From NCBI GenBank assembly GCA_963575745.1, contig CAUYUJ010005692.1:481092-545091 (forward strand): a stretch of DNA of 64,000 nt, in the 5' to 3' direction. This document shows, in pieces, positions 1 to 10,214 of this stretch (its first letter is position 1; each line of letters starts with the position of its first letter). The notes beneath the pieces are model-generated. The model was given only the letters and a program-made list of their open reading frames with translations. It was not told the DNA's origin and did not search any database. The translations under genes and the position numbers were made by a program. This DNA comes from Prorocentrum cordatum (Eukaryota; Sar; Dinophyceae; Prorocentrales; Prorocentraceae).

Positions 1-230
1 GTCTTGGTCTCGGCGATCCTCAGGAGAAAGGTGTCCACGGAGTCGATGAGCTTGCCGTTGTACTTGTCGGGCTGCAGCTGCCACGCTGATGCGACTACGC
101 CCATCTCCTCGAGCGTTCCCCCAGCCTTCTCGAAAGCACTCGTGGGCGTCGACTCGAGCTCCGCGCCCTGCGTCTCCTCGAGACTATCTGGCACCTCGAC
201 GATCGCCTCCACGCTGCGCGGCGGAGGCTC
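1..230 (-). CDS. Partial exon of unknown protein gene, open at left edge
   Basis: On the minus strand an open frame runs from 230 to the window edge and reads as a normal protein rich in Glu, Ser and Val, including SAWQLQPDKYNGKLIDSVD. The codon just upstream is a TAG lying in TTTGTAG, which fits a 3' splice acceptor (AG at 232-231) rather than a start. The exon begins in phase 0, matching the phase-0 end of the exon at 1203-1338, so I place both in one gene separated by a 972-nt repeat-filled intron. No family is recognised. The plus-strand frames over the same bases look like shadows. Confidence 0.5.
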
Positions 231-299
231 CTACAAAGGGCACGCGCGCACGTGGGTCTCTCGTCCAAAAATCCCAAGGAGGGCTCCTAATAGGGTGCC

Positions 300-432
300 C
301 CAGTAGGCCCCAAGGTCCCAAGAATGTCCACGGGCCCAGGAGGGCCCAAGAGGGCCCACGGGATTTCCACGAGGCAGAGGGCCCCAAGAGGGCCCACGGG
401 GTTCCAGGAGGGCCCAGAGTGCCCATGAGGCC
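300..432. repeat. CCCAAGAGGGCCCAC-type modular repeat
   Basis: Degenerate copies of a 12-15 bp motif around CCCAAGAGGGCCCAC, inside the predicted intron 231-1202. The same motif family recurs near 1395-1460, 12900-13120, 38380-39060, 47340-47770, 47990-48240 and 62795-63125. Confidence 0.75.
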
Positions 433-434
433 CA

Positions 435-1200
435 CGGGGTCGTGCTCTAGGGATGTTTCAGGGGCCGTGCTTTAGGGATGTTTCAGGGGCCGTGCTGTAG
501 GGATGAGTGCGTTCCTGGAGGGAGCACAGAGGATGTGATGGGGGAAATGTTAGAGGACGCTGCTGTATGGGGGAAGCGTTAAGAGGAAGAGGAGAAGGAG
601 GAGGAGGAGGAGCATAATCAGCAACAGCAGGCCCCTGAAACATCCCTAAAGCACAGAGGATGTGATTTCAGAGGGTCCCAGAAATGACATCCTCTGTGCT
701 CCCTCCACGAACGCACTCATCCCGAAAGCACGGCCCCTGAAACATCCCTAAAGCACGGCCCTTGAAACATCCCTAAAGCACAGAGGATGTGATGTCTGAG
801 GACCCCAGAGATCACATCCTCTGTGCTCCCTCCAGGAACGCACTCATCCCTAAAGCACGGCCCCTGCGGCCCCTGAAACATCCCTATCGCACGGCCCCTG
901 AAACATCCCTAAAGCACAGAGGATGTGATTTCAGAGGGCCCCAGAAATAACATCTTCTGTGCTCCCTCCAGGAACGCACTCATCCTTAAAGCACGGCCCC
1001 TGAAACATCCCTAAAGCACGGCCCTTGAAACATCCCTAAAGCACAGAGGATGTGATTTCTGAGGACCCCAGAGATCACATCCTCTGTGCTCCCTCCAGGA
1101 ACGCACTCATCCCTAAAGCACGGCCCCTGAAACATCCCTATCGCACGGCCCCTGGAACATCCCTAAAGCACAGAGGATGTGATTTCTGAGGGCCCCAGAA
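435..1200. repeat. 127-bp palindromic tandem repeat with an inverted leading copy
   Basis: The motif CACAGAGGATGTGAT starts at 652, 779, 915, 1042 and 1169, giving periods of 127, 136, 127 and 127 bp. In some units (near 779 and 1042) it is followed by its exact reverse complement ATCACATCCTCTGTG, so those units can form a 15-bp hairpin. Each unit also contains GGCCCCTGAAACATCCCTAAAG. A copy in the opposite orientation lies at 435-545. The array falls inside the predicted intron of the left-edge gene. Related GGATGTTTCAGGGGCCG segments recur at 2380-2425. Confidence 0.85.
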
Positions 1201-1202
1201 AC

Positions 1203-1338
1203 CGTGCGCTCCTGCACAACTTGACCAGCGTCGCCGAGGCGACGCGCGTAGCCCGTGAAGGCCTTGTACTCTGCCATCGTACTGGCCAGTACGGTGAAAT
1301 AGAATCGCTGGCTTCGAACACCGTTAAGCTGGAGCACG
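1203..1338 (-). CDS. Upstream exon of the left-edge gene
   Basis: A 136-nt minus-strand segment is bounded by AG (1340-1339) and GT (1202-1201). It encodes about 45 residues with a protein-like composition, including LQLNGVRSQRFYFTVLAST and MAEYKAFTGYARRLGDAG. The donor leaves phase 0, which matches the acceptor at 230. The segment lies between two blocks of repeat DNA, which makes it stand out as coding. An alternative frame over the same bases is less protein-like. No function is recognised. Confidence 0.42.
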
Positions 1339-1663
1339 CTTGACCCAAGATGGCTAATGACGAGGATGCCGTGGAGAGGGAAGATGGGTCTCGCAGGAAG
1401 GCCCAAGAGGGCCCACGGGGTATCCAGGAAGGCCGCCCTAAGAGGGCCCCAGAGGCCCTAAGAGAAAGTGGTACCGAATTTCTCCCGATCTGTGTTTTGG
1501 AGTGCTTAAGGCGAAGAGGAGGACGAGGAGGACGAGTAGGACAAGAGAACTGGAATGCCACGTGCAGAAGAGCATGCAACTTCGAAAACTAGCGGGCGGC
1601 CAGCGTTTCGAGCGTTTCCCCGAGGGCCAGCGTTTCGAGCCGAATCCAACCGCGACTCGAGCC

Positions 1664-1957
1664 GAGTCCAGCCGTGGCGACGAGGTGGCGACGAGGTAAC
1701 CGTCGACCTTGAACCAACACGGTAACCCAAGTAACGAACAACAGTGCCATTCGTGGCGTGGGGAAGGGTACCATTGACACCTCCCCTTCCTCCTCCTCGT
1801 CCTCCTCCTCCCCCTCGGGGCCCCCGACTCTACATCTTACCGGAAGAGAGGGGCGGCGGCGGGCGGCGCCGACGACAACGAAGGTCAGTTTTTCGAGCCG
1901 AGCCGAGCCGCGACGATCCGAGCAGAGTCCAGCCGTGGCGACGAGGTGGCGACGAGG
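1664..1957. repeat. 33-bp direct repeat pair (1664-1696 and 1925-1957)
   Basis: Two identical 33-bp copies beginning GAGTCCAGCCGTGGCGACGA, separated by 228 bp. Both are preceded by TTTCGAGCC-rich sequence. The segment 1340-3265 contains no convincing gene. Confidence 0.8.
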
Positions 1958-2455
1958 GAGCCCCCACCACCAAAAAGACCGAAACCAAACAGAAAAAAAC
2001 AGAATTCTGTCGATTCTGTCTTTTCCTGCTGGCCCCTTTCGTCCAGAAAGGCCAATGGCAAGTTTGGGGAGACGTCGGGTCAGCGGAAGGGGAGTTACAG
2101 CGTTTACAGCCGTTTCATGGCGATGCTACCGTATCCAGCTTACTGTGCTTGCACGGGACAGCGCTGCCCGAGAGTTCAGGAGTTCTCATCGGCGTCGTCG
2201 TCACCATCATCATCGGCATCATCATCATCCTAAGGGTCATCCGCAGATGATTCAGAGATCTCTGGGGGCCTAAGGTGGTGGCCCAAATGGTTGTCCCCGT
2301 GGTCCCTGGAAATGCTATTGTGAGACTGCTGAGGGAGTGGTGTATCATCACTATCATCAGGCCGAAAGCCTGGGCTTCGAAGGATGTTTCAGGGGCCGCT
2401 CTTCAGGTATATTTCAGGGGCCGTCGTCGTCGTCTTCGTCGTCGTCGCCGTCGTC

Positions 2456-2610
2456 GTCATCATCATCATCAGCACCACCACCATCATCACCATCATCATC
2501 ATCATCATCATCATCAGCATCATCAGCATCATCATCATCATCCTCATCCTCATCATCATCATCATCATCATCATCATCAACATCATCACCATCACCATCA
2601 TCATAATTAT
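2456..2610. repeat. (ATC)n microsatellite
   Basis: An almost uninterrupted ATC/CAT trinucleotide tract with a few CTC and AGC variants. The His-, Ser- and Ile-rich reading frames across it are artefacts of the repeat. Confidence 0.9.
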
Positions 2611-2909
2611 CGCGCTCGCACTGCAAGTCAGACCTTCGCCGAAATCCAACGCACATACCTTCAAGCGAGAATTGCGTAGTCCTGCACTCTTGTGTTGCTA
2701 AGTTGTGAGGAAGTCTCGAGTGGGACAGCGACTCTGGCCCCCTGGGTGCATAACCTGCGGGGGGGGAGGGTCAAGCGAACCTGCGTTTCTGCCCATAAGT
2801 GCCTCCTGGGAGGGCTCCAACGGTGAGAATCCTGCGGCCCTGCCACACGTATACGTGACCTGGGAGGGCTCCCTGAGGTCCCCAGGGAGGGCTCCAATGG
2901 TGAAATCCG

Positions 2910-2910
<1 letters not shown>

Positions 2911-2985
<75 letters not shown>

Positions 2986-3029
2986 AATGACTACGACCAC
3001 GATGACGGCGATGACGAATGCGATGATGC

Positions 3030-3061
<32 letters not shown>

Positions 3062-3158
3062 CTGCTCATGATGATGATGCTGCTGCTGCTGATGGTGATG
3101 GTGATGGTGATGGTGATGGTGATGATGATTATGATGATGATGATGATGATGATGGTGG

Positions 3159-3191
<33 letters not shown>

Positions 3192-3195
3192 CGAT
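2911..3195. repeat. (GAT)n microsatellite
   Basis: A pure GAT run of about 24 units starts near 2911, followed by interrupted GAT/GGT repeats to 3195. It is the reverse complement of the ATC tract 300 bp upstream, so the two can pair as a hairpin. Confidence 0.9.
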
Positions 3196-3265
3196 CAGTT
3201 GTGATACGTTCTATGGCCGCTGCGACCCCCCGTGCAAACAGGCCTTCGCACAATATGTTCAACGA

Positions 3266-4372
3266 CTAAAGCTGGTCCTCAACGAACTCAGGCAATTTGT
3301 GCTCTGCCCTCAGCCTCCTACATTCTGCTGCCTTGGCACGCGCCATCTCGCTCGCCCTCTTCCTGGCGCTCGGAAGGTCGAGTGAGAGTTCTTTCATGCC
3401 GACCTGCACCTGCTTGTGCCACACCTTGCTGTGCTCGCGGTTCACCCACTTGCCGAAGGATATTTTTTCTGGATTGCCACTCTTAGTTTTCTCAGCCTTC
3501 ATCACCTTCATCGCCTTCATCGTCTTCGTCACCTGCATCGCCTTCTTGGCCTTGAGCTCGCTCTTGAGCTTGCGATTCAGAGCCGCGAAAGACGCTGGGG
3601 CCACGCCAGCGGAGGGTGCAGTGACGAGTTCCTTCAGCGATACGGCGTCGATCCCCCCGATCTGCTTCGCGAAGGCTGGGTCCGCACTCTTGGATGTGAA
3701 GCGTTTCCTTTTCTGGCCAGGGTCCTCGTGCTTGCCACTCGTGTCCTGGAAGGCCTCCTCCAAAATCTTCTGGAGCTCTGGGTTCGAAGAGGTCATCAAC
3801 GCGTCCTTGGAACACGTGTCCACAGGTGCCTCAACGTCAAGAACTGGCACAGGTTTGCGAGGTGGGGTGCCCATACATATGACGTCGTCGTCCGAGTCCG
3901 CAGCAGCCTCATCCTCAATGGCGGGAGTCCCCATCTTCGACGAGATCGAACGTGGATGTTCCTCATCAGTAGATGCAACCATTCCCAAAATCATTGAGAA
4001 CTCCTTGCGCCACTGGCGCGGGATGCCTCGACCTTTGCTCTTCATATTACCGAACTGGGAAATTATAGTCCGAAACCTGTAAACTCCTCTTTCGACTTCG
4101 TCGGAAACTATGTCGATGCCGTGTTCGGAGACAAACTTGAGTGCAGCTTTGTAGAACGATTGCTGGTTCAGACAAAGTCCGTTTGATTTCAGTAGTGAAA
4201 GACTCAACGCTGACCTATACCTGTTGGCTGCCATCCAACTCACTGCTGCTTTCATGTTCGTAGACGGGTAAGGTATGAACTGGTTCTTGCTGCGGCTCGT
4301 AATCGGAAGCAAGCTGAGAACATCTTTGTATTCCTGTTCAGAGAGGTCAACTGACTGCCGTCGGCTGGGCAT
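3266..4372 (-). CDS. Intronless gene for a basic, Lys/Met-repeat protein of unknown function
   Basis: One uninterrupted minus-strand frame encodes about 368 residues from ATG at 4372 to TAG at 3266. I prefer this start because upstream codons (4373-4498) lack a protein-like composition and a pyrimidine-rich TTTATATTTCTTTCGAG acceptor lies just before it. Residues 1-150 form a compact region with LSEQEYKDVLSLLP and VERGVYRFRTIISQFG. An acidic linker with DDDVICMGTPPRKP follows. The C-terminal third is basic, with a KAMKVMKAEKTK repeat and an Ala/Arg-rich helix ending in EFVEDQL. The Lys/Met repeat resembles low-complexity tails seen in other dinoflagellate proteins. No catalytic motif is recognised; a nuclear or nucleic-acid-binding role is only a guess from charge. 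Its 5' side faces the 131-bp tandem array. Confidence 0.72.
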   Translation of the reverse strand: MPSRRQSVDLSEQEYKDVLSLLPITSRSKNQFIPYPSTNMKAAVSWMAANRYRSALSLSLLKSNGLCLNQQSFYKAALKFVSEHGIDIVSDEVERGVYRFRTIISQFGNMKSKGRGIPRQWRKEFSMILGMVASTDEEHPRSISSKMGTPAIEDEAAADSDDDVICMGTPPRKPVPVLDVEAPVDTCSKDALMTSSNPELQKILEEAFQDTSGKHEDPGQKRKRFTSKSADPAFAKQIGGIDAVSLKELVTAPSAGVAPASFAALNRKLKSELKAKKAMQVTKTMKAMKVMKAEKTKSGNPEKISFGKWVNREHSKVWHKQVQVGMKELSLDLPSARKRASEMARAKAAECRRLRAEHKLPEFVEDQL

Positions 4373-4384
4373 TTGCAGTACCAG

Positions 4385-4400
4385 CTCGAAAGAAATATAA
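4385..4400 (-). promoter_or_regulatory. Candidate spliced-leader trans-splice acceptor
   Basis: Read on the minus strand, TTTATATTTCTTTCGAG precedes the ATG at 4372 by 13 nt. Dinoflagellate mRNAs receive a 22-nt leader at an AG acceptor close to the start codon. The pyrimidine tract and position fit, but nothing else confirms it. Confidence 0.4.
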
Positions 4401-4680
4401 AAACCCAAATGGCTATGATACGGGTGACGGACAGCGATGATCGAAATGGCGGACGTTGGTGATGATATCGAATATGAGGTCCATGATCGCCCACACACGA
4501 TAAGACACCCTAGGCGCCAAGTCCTAAAACTTAGCGCCGCTACAATAAGATATGATTGGTTTTGATCTTTCTGGTGTCGTTTTCCTTGTTCTTAGCGCTA
4601 TACACCTCAAAACACGCACGCGTTGCCCTAAATGATGACGCTGCTCGCATATACAAACGCACGCGCTTAGGTTCAGACGC

Positions 4681-6150
4681 GGTGGGCGGTCGGGGTGTCT
4701 CAGGCGAGGGCGCCGGTTTGGGATTCGTCACCGGATCCAGCGGATCCAGCGGATCCGTCCGGAAACGGTGCCGGAGGCCGCTCTGGGCTCCTCTGGGCAT
4801 CCCCCCCGGGCGAGGGCGCCGGTTTGGGATTCACCGTCCAGCGGATCCAGCGGATCCGTCCGGAAACGGTGCCGGAGGCCGCTCTGGGCTCCTCTGGGCA
4901 TCCCCCCCGGGGCCCGTTTTGTGAGGATGTCTCAGGCGAGGGCGCCGGTTTGGGATTCGTCACCGGATCCAGCGGATCCAGCGGATCCGTCCGGAAACGG
5001 TGCCGGAGGCCGCTCTGGGCTCCTCTGGGCATCCCCCCCGGGGTTTTGTGAGGATGTCCAGTTTTGTGAGGATGTCTCAGGCGAGGTGCCGCCGCTCTGG
5101 GCTCCTCTGGGCATCCAGGATGTCTCAGGCGAGGGCGCCGATTCGTCACCGCCAGCGGATCCAGCGGATCCGTCCGGAAACGGTGCCGGAGGCCGCTCTG
5201 GGCTCCTCTGGGCATCCCCCCCGGGGCCCGTTTTGTGAGGATGTCTCAGGCGAGGGCGCCGGTTTGGGATTCGTCACCGGATCCAGCGGATCCAGCGGAT
5301 CCAGCGGATCCGTCCGGAAACGGTGCCGGAGGCCGCTCTGGGCTCCTCTGGGCATCCCCCCCGGGGCCCGTTTTGTGAGGATGTCTCAGGCGAGGGCGCC
5401 GGTTTGGGATTCGTCACCGGATCCAGCGGATCCAGCGGATCCGTCCGGAAACGGTGCCGGAGGCCGCTCTGGGCTCCTCTGGGCATCCCCCCCGGGGCCC
5501 GTTTTGTGAGGATGTCTCAGGCGAGGGCGCCGGTTTGGGATTCGTCACCGGATCCAGCGGATCCAGCGGATCCAGCGGATCCGTCCGGAAACGGTGCCGG
5601 AGGCCGCTCTGGGCTCCTCTGGGCATCCCCCCCGGGGGGGCCCGTTTTGTGAGGATGTCTCAGGCGAGGGCGCCGGTTTGGGATTCGTCACCGGATCCAG
5701 CGGATCCAGCGGATCCGTCCGGAAACGGTGCCGGAGGCCGCTCTGGGCTCCTCTGGGCATCCCCCCCGGGGCCCGTTTTGTGAGGATGTCTCAGGCGAGG
5801 GCGCCGGTTTGGGATTCGTCACCGGATCCAGCGGATCCAGCGGATCCGTCCGGAAACGGTGCCGGAGGCCGCTCTGGGCTCCTCTGGGCATCCCCCCCGG
5901 GGCCCGTTTTGTGAGGATGTCTCAGGCGAGGGCGCCGGTCGTCACCGGATCCAGGATCCAGCGGATCCAGCGGAAAACGGTGCCGGAGGCCGCTCTGGGC
6001 TCCTCTGGGCATCCCCCCCGGGGCCCGTTTTGTGAGGATGTCTCAGGCGAGGGCGCCGGTTTGGGATTCGTCACCGGATCCAGCGGATCCAGCGGATCCA
6101 GCGGATCCAGCGGATCCGTCCGGAAACGGTGCCGGAGGCCGCTCTGGGCT
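4681..6150. repeat. 131-bp GC-rich tandem array with nested 9-bp repeats
   Basis: About eleven units of roughly 131 bp, each containing GGATGTCTCAGGCGAGGGCG, GGTTTGGGATTCGTCACC, (GGATCCAGC)n, GTCCGGAAACGGTGCCGGAG and CATCCCCCCCGGGGCCC. The internal 9-bp unit varies from two to four copies between units, which explains spacings of 131, 140 and 134 bp. Some units near 5040-5150 are truncated. Long open frames exist on both strands only because the unit lacks stops. The array starts about 300 bp upstream of the 3266-4372 gene and abuts the 3' end of a LINE. Confidence 0.93.
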
Positions 6151-6179
6151 TGTGCTCTTCGCGCCGGGGGTGAGGATGA

Positions 6180-7905
6180 CGTGAGTTCCACAGAAACTCC
6201 CTCAAATGAGCGCGCGGCGTTGCGTGGACCGCACCCGCGATTCCAACGGGGCCGTCATCGTCCAAGAGCCAGCGCCGTAAAGTAGCGCGGGTGAGACAAC
6301 GCCGTCGAAAAGCCGCAGACGATCCTTCAAGGAGTATGACCGAATAGTCAGCTCCTGCTTGAAGATGCCAAATTTCCTCCACACTGCACTGATTCTGGAG
6401 TCAATCTCTGTTGCCGTAGGATCACAAAAGGTAATCAGACGACCAAGGTATTTCTGTGTAGCTGAGAAAGGAAGACTTCAACGTTGTTCCCGGTGACGAC
6501 AGCATGCTCCGGATTGTTTTTCGCCCGCCGCTCTCGCACATCATATAAGATCTTGGTTTCCCTAGGTGTATGTCTAAACCTGTTGGTTGAGCGGCGGCCA
6601 TTGCATCCGAAATCATGCACTAACCTGTCGTAGCGAGAATGCGAGCAAGAGAACGTCATCTGCGAAACGAAGATCGGTCATGCCGTCATACTTGTTGTGC
6701 TGCCAATTGTATACCATATCGCTGGTCAGTCCATTTCTTTCGGGATTTGCCGAATATGAATTCGGAGAGGCAACTGAAAGGCAACGAGCTCAGAGGGTCT
6801 CCTCGTTTGGTACCGCGGCTGACATTGAAAAACTTGCTCCGCACATCTGTCTCGACGCATGCCGTCTGCTCAGCATACATGTTCAATATGAGATTGATGC
6901 ATGACGCCGGGGCCGCGTGCACTCACAAGGCTTCCCAAAATGAAAGATGTGAAACCGTAACAGGAACCTTTTTGAAATCCAAAGTGGCAGCCCATCTTGG
7001 GAGCTGAAACTCCCGTGCCTTTTCCCGCACGCTGGCCAGAGTCAAAAGGTGGTCGTCCGTATTGAAGTGTCGCTGGAATCCTGCCTGAGCAGGAGGTTGA
7101 ATTGCATAAAAGATGGGTTCAAGCCTGTTGCATTGCACTCGTGAGAACAGTTTGTACATGAGTGGAATTAGAAAGATAGGGCGGTAGTTCTGTGGTAACG
7201 ACGGCTCCGCAGATTGGAATATAACGCTACTCTGCGTGTGTTTCCATTGTTTCGGCGTCGTAGCGCCATCTGCCACAATGCCGTTGTACAGCCGCAAAAA
7301 CGCATGTTTGAGGGCCTCGCCTCCGTACTTTAACAGATTCGCTGCTAGACCGCTGGTGTCTGGCGCCTCTCCTTTTTTGAGCTGCCGCAACGCACGCGTC
7401 ATCTCCTCATCACTGACGGCTGGTATCCTTGGGTTTTCCGCTCCAACGTCGCAGTTGGGAGCATGGTCAACATCGCCCGGCTGCGTATACAAAGTCTCGT
7501 AAAAAAATCCGCAAGCACATCAAATATATCCTTTCTGTCGTGAACCGTCTGCCCAGTATGTGACTGCACAGATGGGACGAGATCCTTCTTATTTGCGTTA
7601 CTGATGCCCGTGATCTTGTTCAAGCTTCGGAATTCCTCCAGAATTGTACCGCTTTTCCGGTGCCTGTGTTCCCCTCCTTGATCACGTACTTCCCGTCGGA
7701 TTTGCTTGCTGAGTCGACGCCGCAACGCCGCGCCTGCACCGCCAAGCTGCTTGCGTTGTAATATTAGTTTGTCAAAACTGCTTTGTGCCAGCCGTGGTGG
7801 CATGGACGCACCGGCGCCCCGCGCAGGTTCCGGATCTCCCATGCAGTGCGTGATTGATTGTTCGATGAAGTCGTACCGGGACTGCATCCCAGTCGCGTTG
7901 TCCAT
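6180..7905 (-). pseudogene. LINE reverse transcriptase domain, multiple frameshifts
   Basis: The connector between the domains is read at 7905-7399. Frame 7492-6923 has the RT start with LPQNYRPI, LMYKLFSRVQCNRLEP and the first catalytic aspartate in AATLDFKK. Frame 6922-6686 has RGTKRGDPLSSL, matching the RGxxQGDPLSP motif. Around 6700-6640 the sequence encodes DLRFADDVLLLA, the FADD catalytic box. Frame 6384-6202 has the thumb sequence RLRLFDGVVSPALLYGAG. The order is right for a LINE RT but the frame changes at least three times, so this is a fossil. Confidence 0.85.
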
Positions 7906-7926
7906 ATCAGCGAGGGCGTGCCCAAG

Positions 7927-9131
7927 TCATTGCACGTACTTGTGCGTATCCACAGGAGGCCACTTCCTCGCGATAGATGTACGTTTGTTCCGTTGTGTGC
8001 GCCGTCGGTTGTTGGTGCGTGCCGGTTGTAGCTTGAAGATGTTGCTCCCCATGCGTACGTCTGTATGGTCCGATCCCATATCAACTGTTGCCGCAGCTGA
8101 ACTATCCACCACAGTCCGCCAGAATCGCCTTGACTTCATAATGTAATCAATCTGTATTGGAAATTGTCACGAACTGTGCACATATGTCGGTAGTAGGTGC
8201 GGCCGCTTGGAAAACATAGTATTTGTGATAACCAGGTTGTGTGTGTGTTCGCCCACTGCTTAAGCCATTCCCCTGTGGAATTACCAGGGCCGCGCGCGTG
8301 TTTGCCAATGACCCGTCTGTTATCTGAGTCGGTCGCCGGCCCAACTTGCGCATTGCAATCCGCACCCATCACACTGTGTAGTCGATCCCGTGCCCCCGAA
8401 TCGATAATATGAGATACTTGGTCATACACATCCTGCACTGCGTGGTCGGGATATGTTTGATGAGGGAAGTAAGCTGTCACGAGTCTCACCCGTAAAACCT
8501 GGCATCGTATATCCAGAAATGCGATGCGACCACTGACTGGGACAAACTGTTTGATGTGATGCGCCCACCTCGCATGCAGCAGTATACCCACACCATGCTT
8601 GTGCGATCCTCCCCCAGAGCCCGCATGAACATGTCCACCATCGATCGTGTAGAATTCGTGTTTTGCCGGACGCACTGTTTCATTGATAAGTATGGCGTCC
8701 CACTCACACACGCAAAGCTCCTGCAATAACTCCGCGAATCTGTCATCTGAGGTGAGGCCCCTGATGTTCTTGTGGATCACTACAAACTCCCTGCCGGTTC
8801 GCCCCTGTCGTCGCAGGTGTCCGGGAGCATGATGGCTGTGCGATTCCAGCTGCTGGCTGCTCTCGCGTCTCCGCCAGGTGCATGACTTTACCAAGTCCTG
8901 AAGGTGGTTCCTGAAAAGGGTGACCGAAAGAAGTTCTCCAGGGAACATCCCCATCAACTGCTGTGTATGTTCCTCTCCCTCCTCCACGTCGTGCCGCACC
9001 TCCTCTGGAGAAACATTGCGGTGAGGGTTGGGTGGTCGGGGGCGTGCCTGGCTGATGTACCAGACGTGGTGCCGAATGACTGCTGTCCGTAGTGGGGACA
9101 TGGGCCACAAAAGGGGCAGCATGACAGTCAA
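7927..9131 (-). pseudogene. LINE endonuclease domain (EEP/AP type), frameshifted
   Basis: The minus-strand frame 9131-8136 carries, in order, HKNIRGL, the catalytic glutamate in DAILINETVR, GVGILLHARW, the loop YFPHQTYPDH, and GADCNAQVG in place of the usual GDFN. The frame then shifts near 8150, and the next frame continues with IQIDYIMKSRRFW and SDHTDVRM, the terminal D-H motif. All the metal- and phosphate-binding motifs expected of an AP-like LINE endonuclease are present, but split. The role was target-site nicking for reverse transcription. Confidence 0.8.
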
Positions 9132-9399
9132 AATGCCCAGTGCTTGTGAGGGCGTCTCCGGGGCCTCCGCCGATCTCTCCAGAAGCGGGTGAAACGATGT
9201 GTGCTGAAACGAATGTCGTCGACGTTAGGCGCATCTGGCCCGCGCCTGGTGAAACGTGTACTTCCAACTTCTGCGGTACAAAACCCAAGGAAGAGCAACA
9301 ATGCATGCCGGGGTCGGGGTTGGAGTTGGGACTGGGGCAAGCGATGGCGTGGGTTGGACTGGGTTGGAGTTGGGACTGGAGTGGGGGCGGAGTTGGAGA

Positions 9400-10155
9400 C
9401 TAGGTGATCGGAGTTCGAGCACAAAAGCCCTGCTTTCCGTCGCCGGTGTCGGATTCTCTCCTGGGGTCAGAAGCGGGGTCGGGGGCCGGAGTTGGAGCAC
9501 AGGTATCCTGCTTGTCGCCGAAGGCCTCGCTGGGACTCCTGAGGCGGCAAACCTCCTGAGAAAGGATCGGGGCGCGTCGGAAAGACAACGGAACGTCCCC
9601 AGAGGCATTCGAATGCATTCCCCTGCCACCTCCTGCAGCCAGAACTGTTGGGAGGGATATCGAGGGGTTCCAGCTCGGATTCTCATGTCCCTGGCTTACG
9701 TCAGGACCAAAATCAGAAAATCCAAGATACGAAAATGCGTGAACAGTATCTGAAGGCAAGCCTAGGGATTTGGAAGCTGCCGTCCGTGGTCCAGGGTCGG
9801 GGTTGGAGTTGGGAGTGGGGTAGGAGACGGCGTTGGAATCGGGAGTTGGGTGGAGGAAAATATTGAAGCCAGTCGCCGTCCGTAGTGGGGCAGCTGTCGT
9901 CATAGATGATGTCCTGTTGGAGCGTAGTCGGCCTTCCCGCGTAGTCCTGAAAGGCGCAAGAACTCCTGTGGAAGAGTCATCCTCGAAGCGGGCTGCATCC
10001 CCCATTCCCTCCCCCAGCGGGGGCGGAGCTGTCTGGCAAAATCGACCGCGCAGATGTCGGTATGATACTTGTAGTGGTACTGACGAGAAAATCGCTATAT
10101 ACTCTTTCGTGCCGGCCCTTCCCACCACTGCAGAAGTCTGAGAAACTTCCCCCAA
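9400..10155 (-). CDS. Anonymous Pro/Thr-rich open frame upstream of the LINE
   Basis: An open minus-strand frame of about 250 codons contains GTKEYIAIFSSVPLQVSYRH and SYLGFSDFGPDVSQGHENP. It overlaps GTTGGAGTTGGGACTGG-type repeats (about 9316-9400 and 9796-9855), which cast doubt on translation. It lies between the LINE endonuclease and the broken ORF at 10215-10832, so it may be part of ORF1 of that element. No motif is recognised. Confidence 0.25.
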   Translation of the reverse strand: MGEVSQTSAVVGRAGTKEYIAIFSSVPLQVSYRHLRGRFCQTAPPPLGEGMGDAARFEDDSSTGVLAPFRTTREGRLRSNRTSSMTTAAPLRTATGFNIFLHPTPDSNAVSYPTPNSNPDPGPRTAASKSLGLPSDTVHAFSYLGFSDFGPDVSQGHENPSWNPSISLPTVLAAGGGRGMHSNASGDVPLSFRRAPILSQEVCRLRSPSEAFGDKQDTCAPTPAPDPASDPRRESDTGDGKQGFCARTPIT

Positions 10156-10214
10156 ATCGACACCTACTCGATGGCCCGGTGGTTGGGTTGGTTGGTGGTT
10201 GGGGTACTGCTGAC

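Larger units (their letters stand above)
6180..9131 (-). mobile_element. Decayed LINE-type non-LTR retrotransposon (EN-RT)
   Basis: Fragments of an AP-type endonuclease followed by a reverse transcriptase lie in order on the minus strand, in several frames. The 3' end stops at the 131-bp array. Frameshifts near 8150, 7480 and 6920-6660 and several stops make it non-functional as sequenced. A broken ORF further upstream (10215-10832) and an anonymous frame (9400-10155) may belong to its ORF1. Confidence 0.85.

Noticed and set aside
2275-3262. Poly-His, poly-Met and poly-Asp reading frames
   Set aside because: They are translations of (ATC)n and (GAT)n tracts in all frames; no non-repeat coding sequence accompanies them.
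4695-6285. Series of overlapping ~100-residue repeat proteins on both strands
   Set aside because: They arise from the stop-free 131-bp tandem unit. Frames exist equally on both strands and follow unit boundaries.
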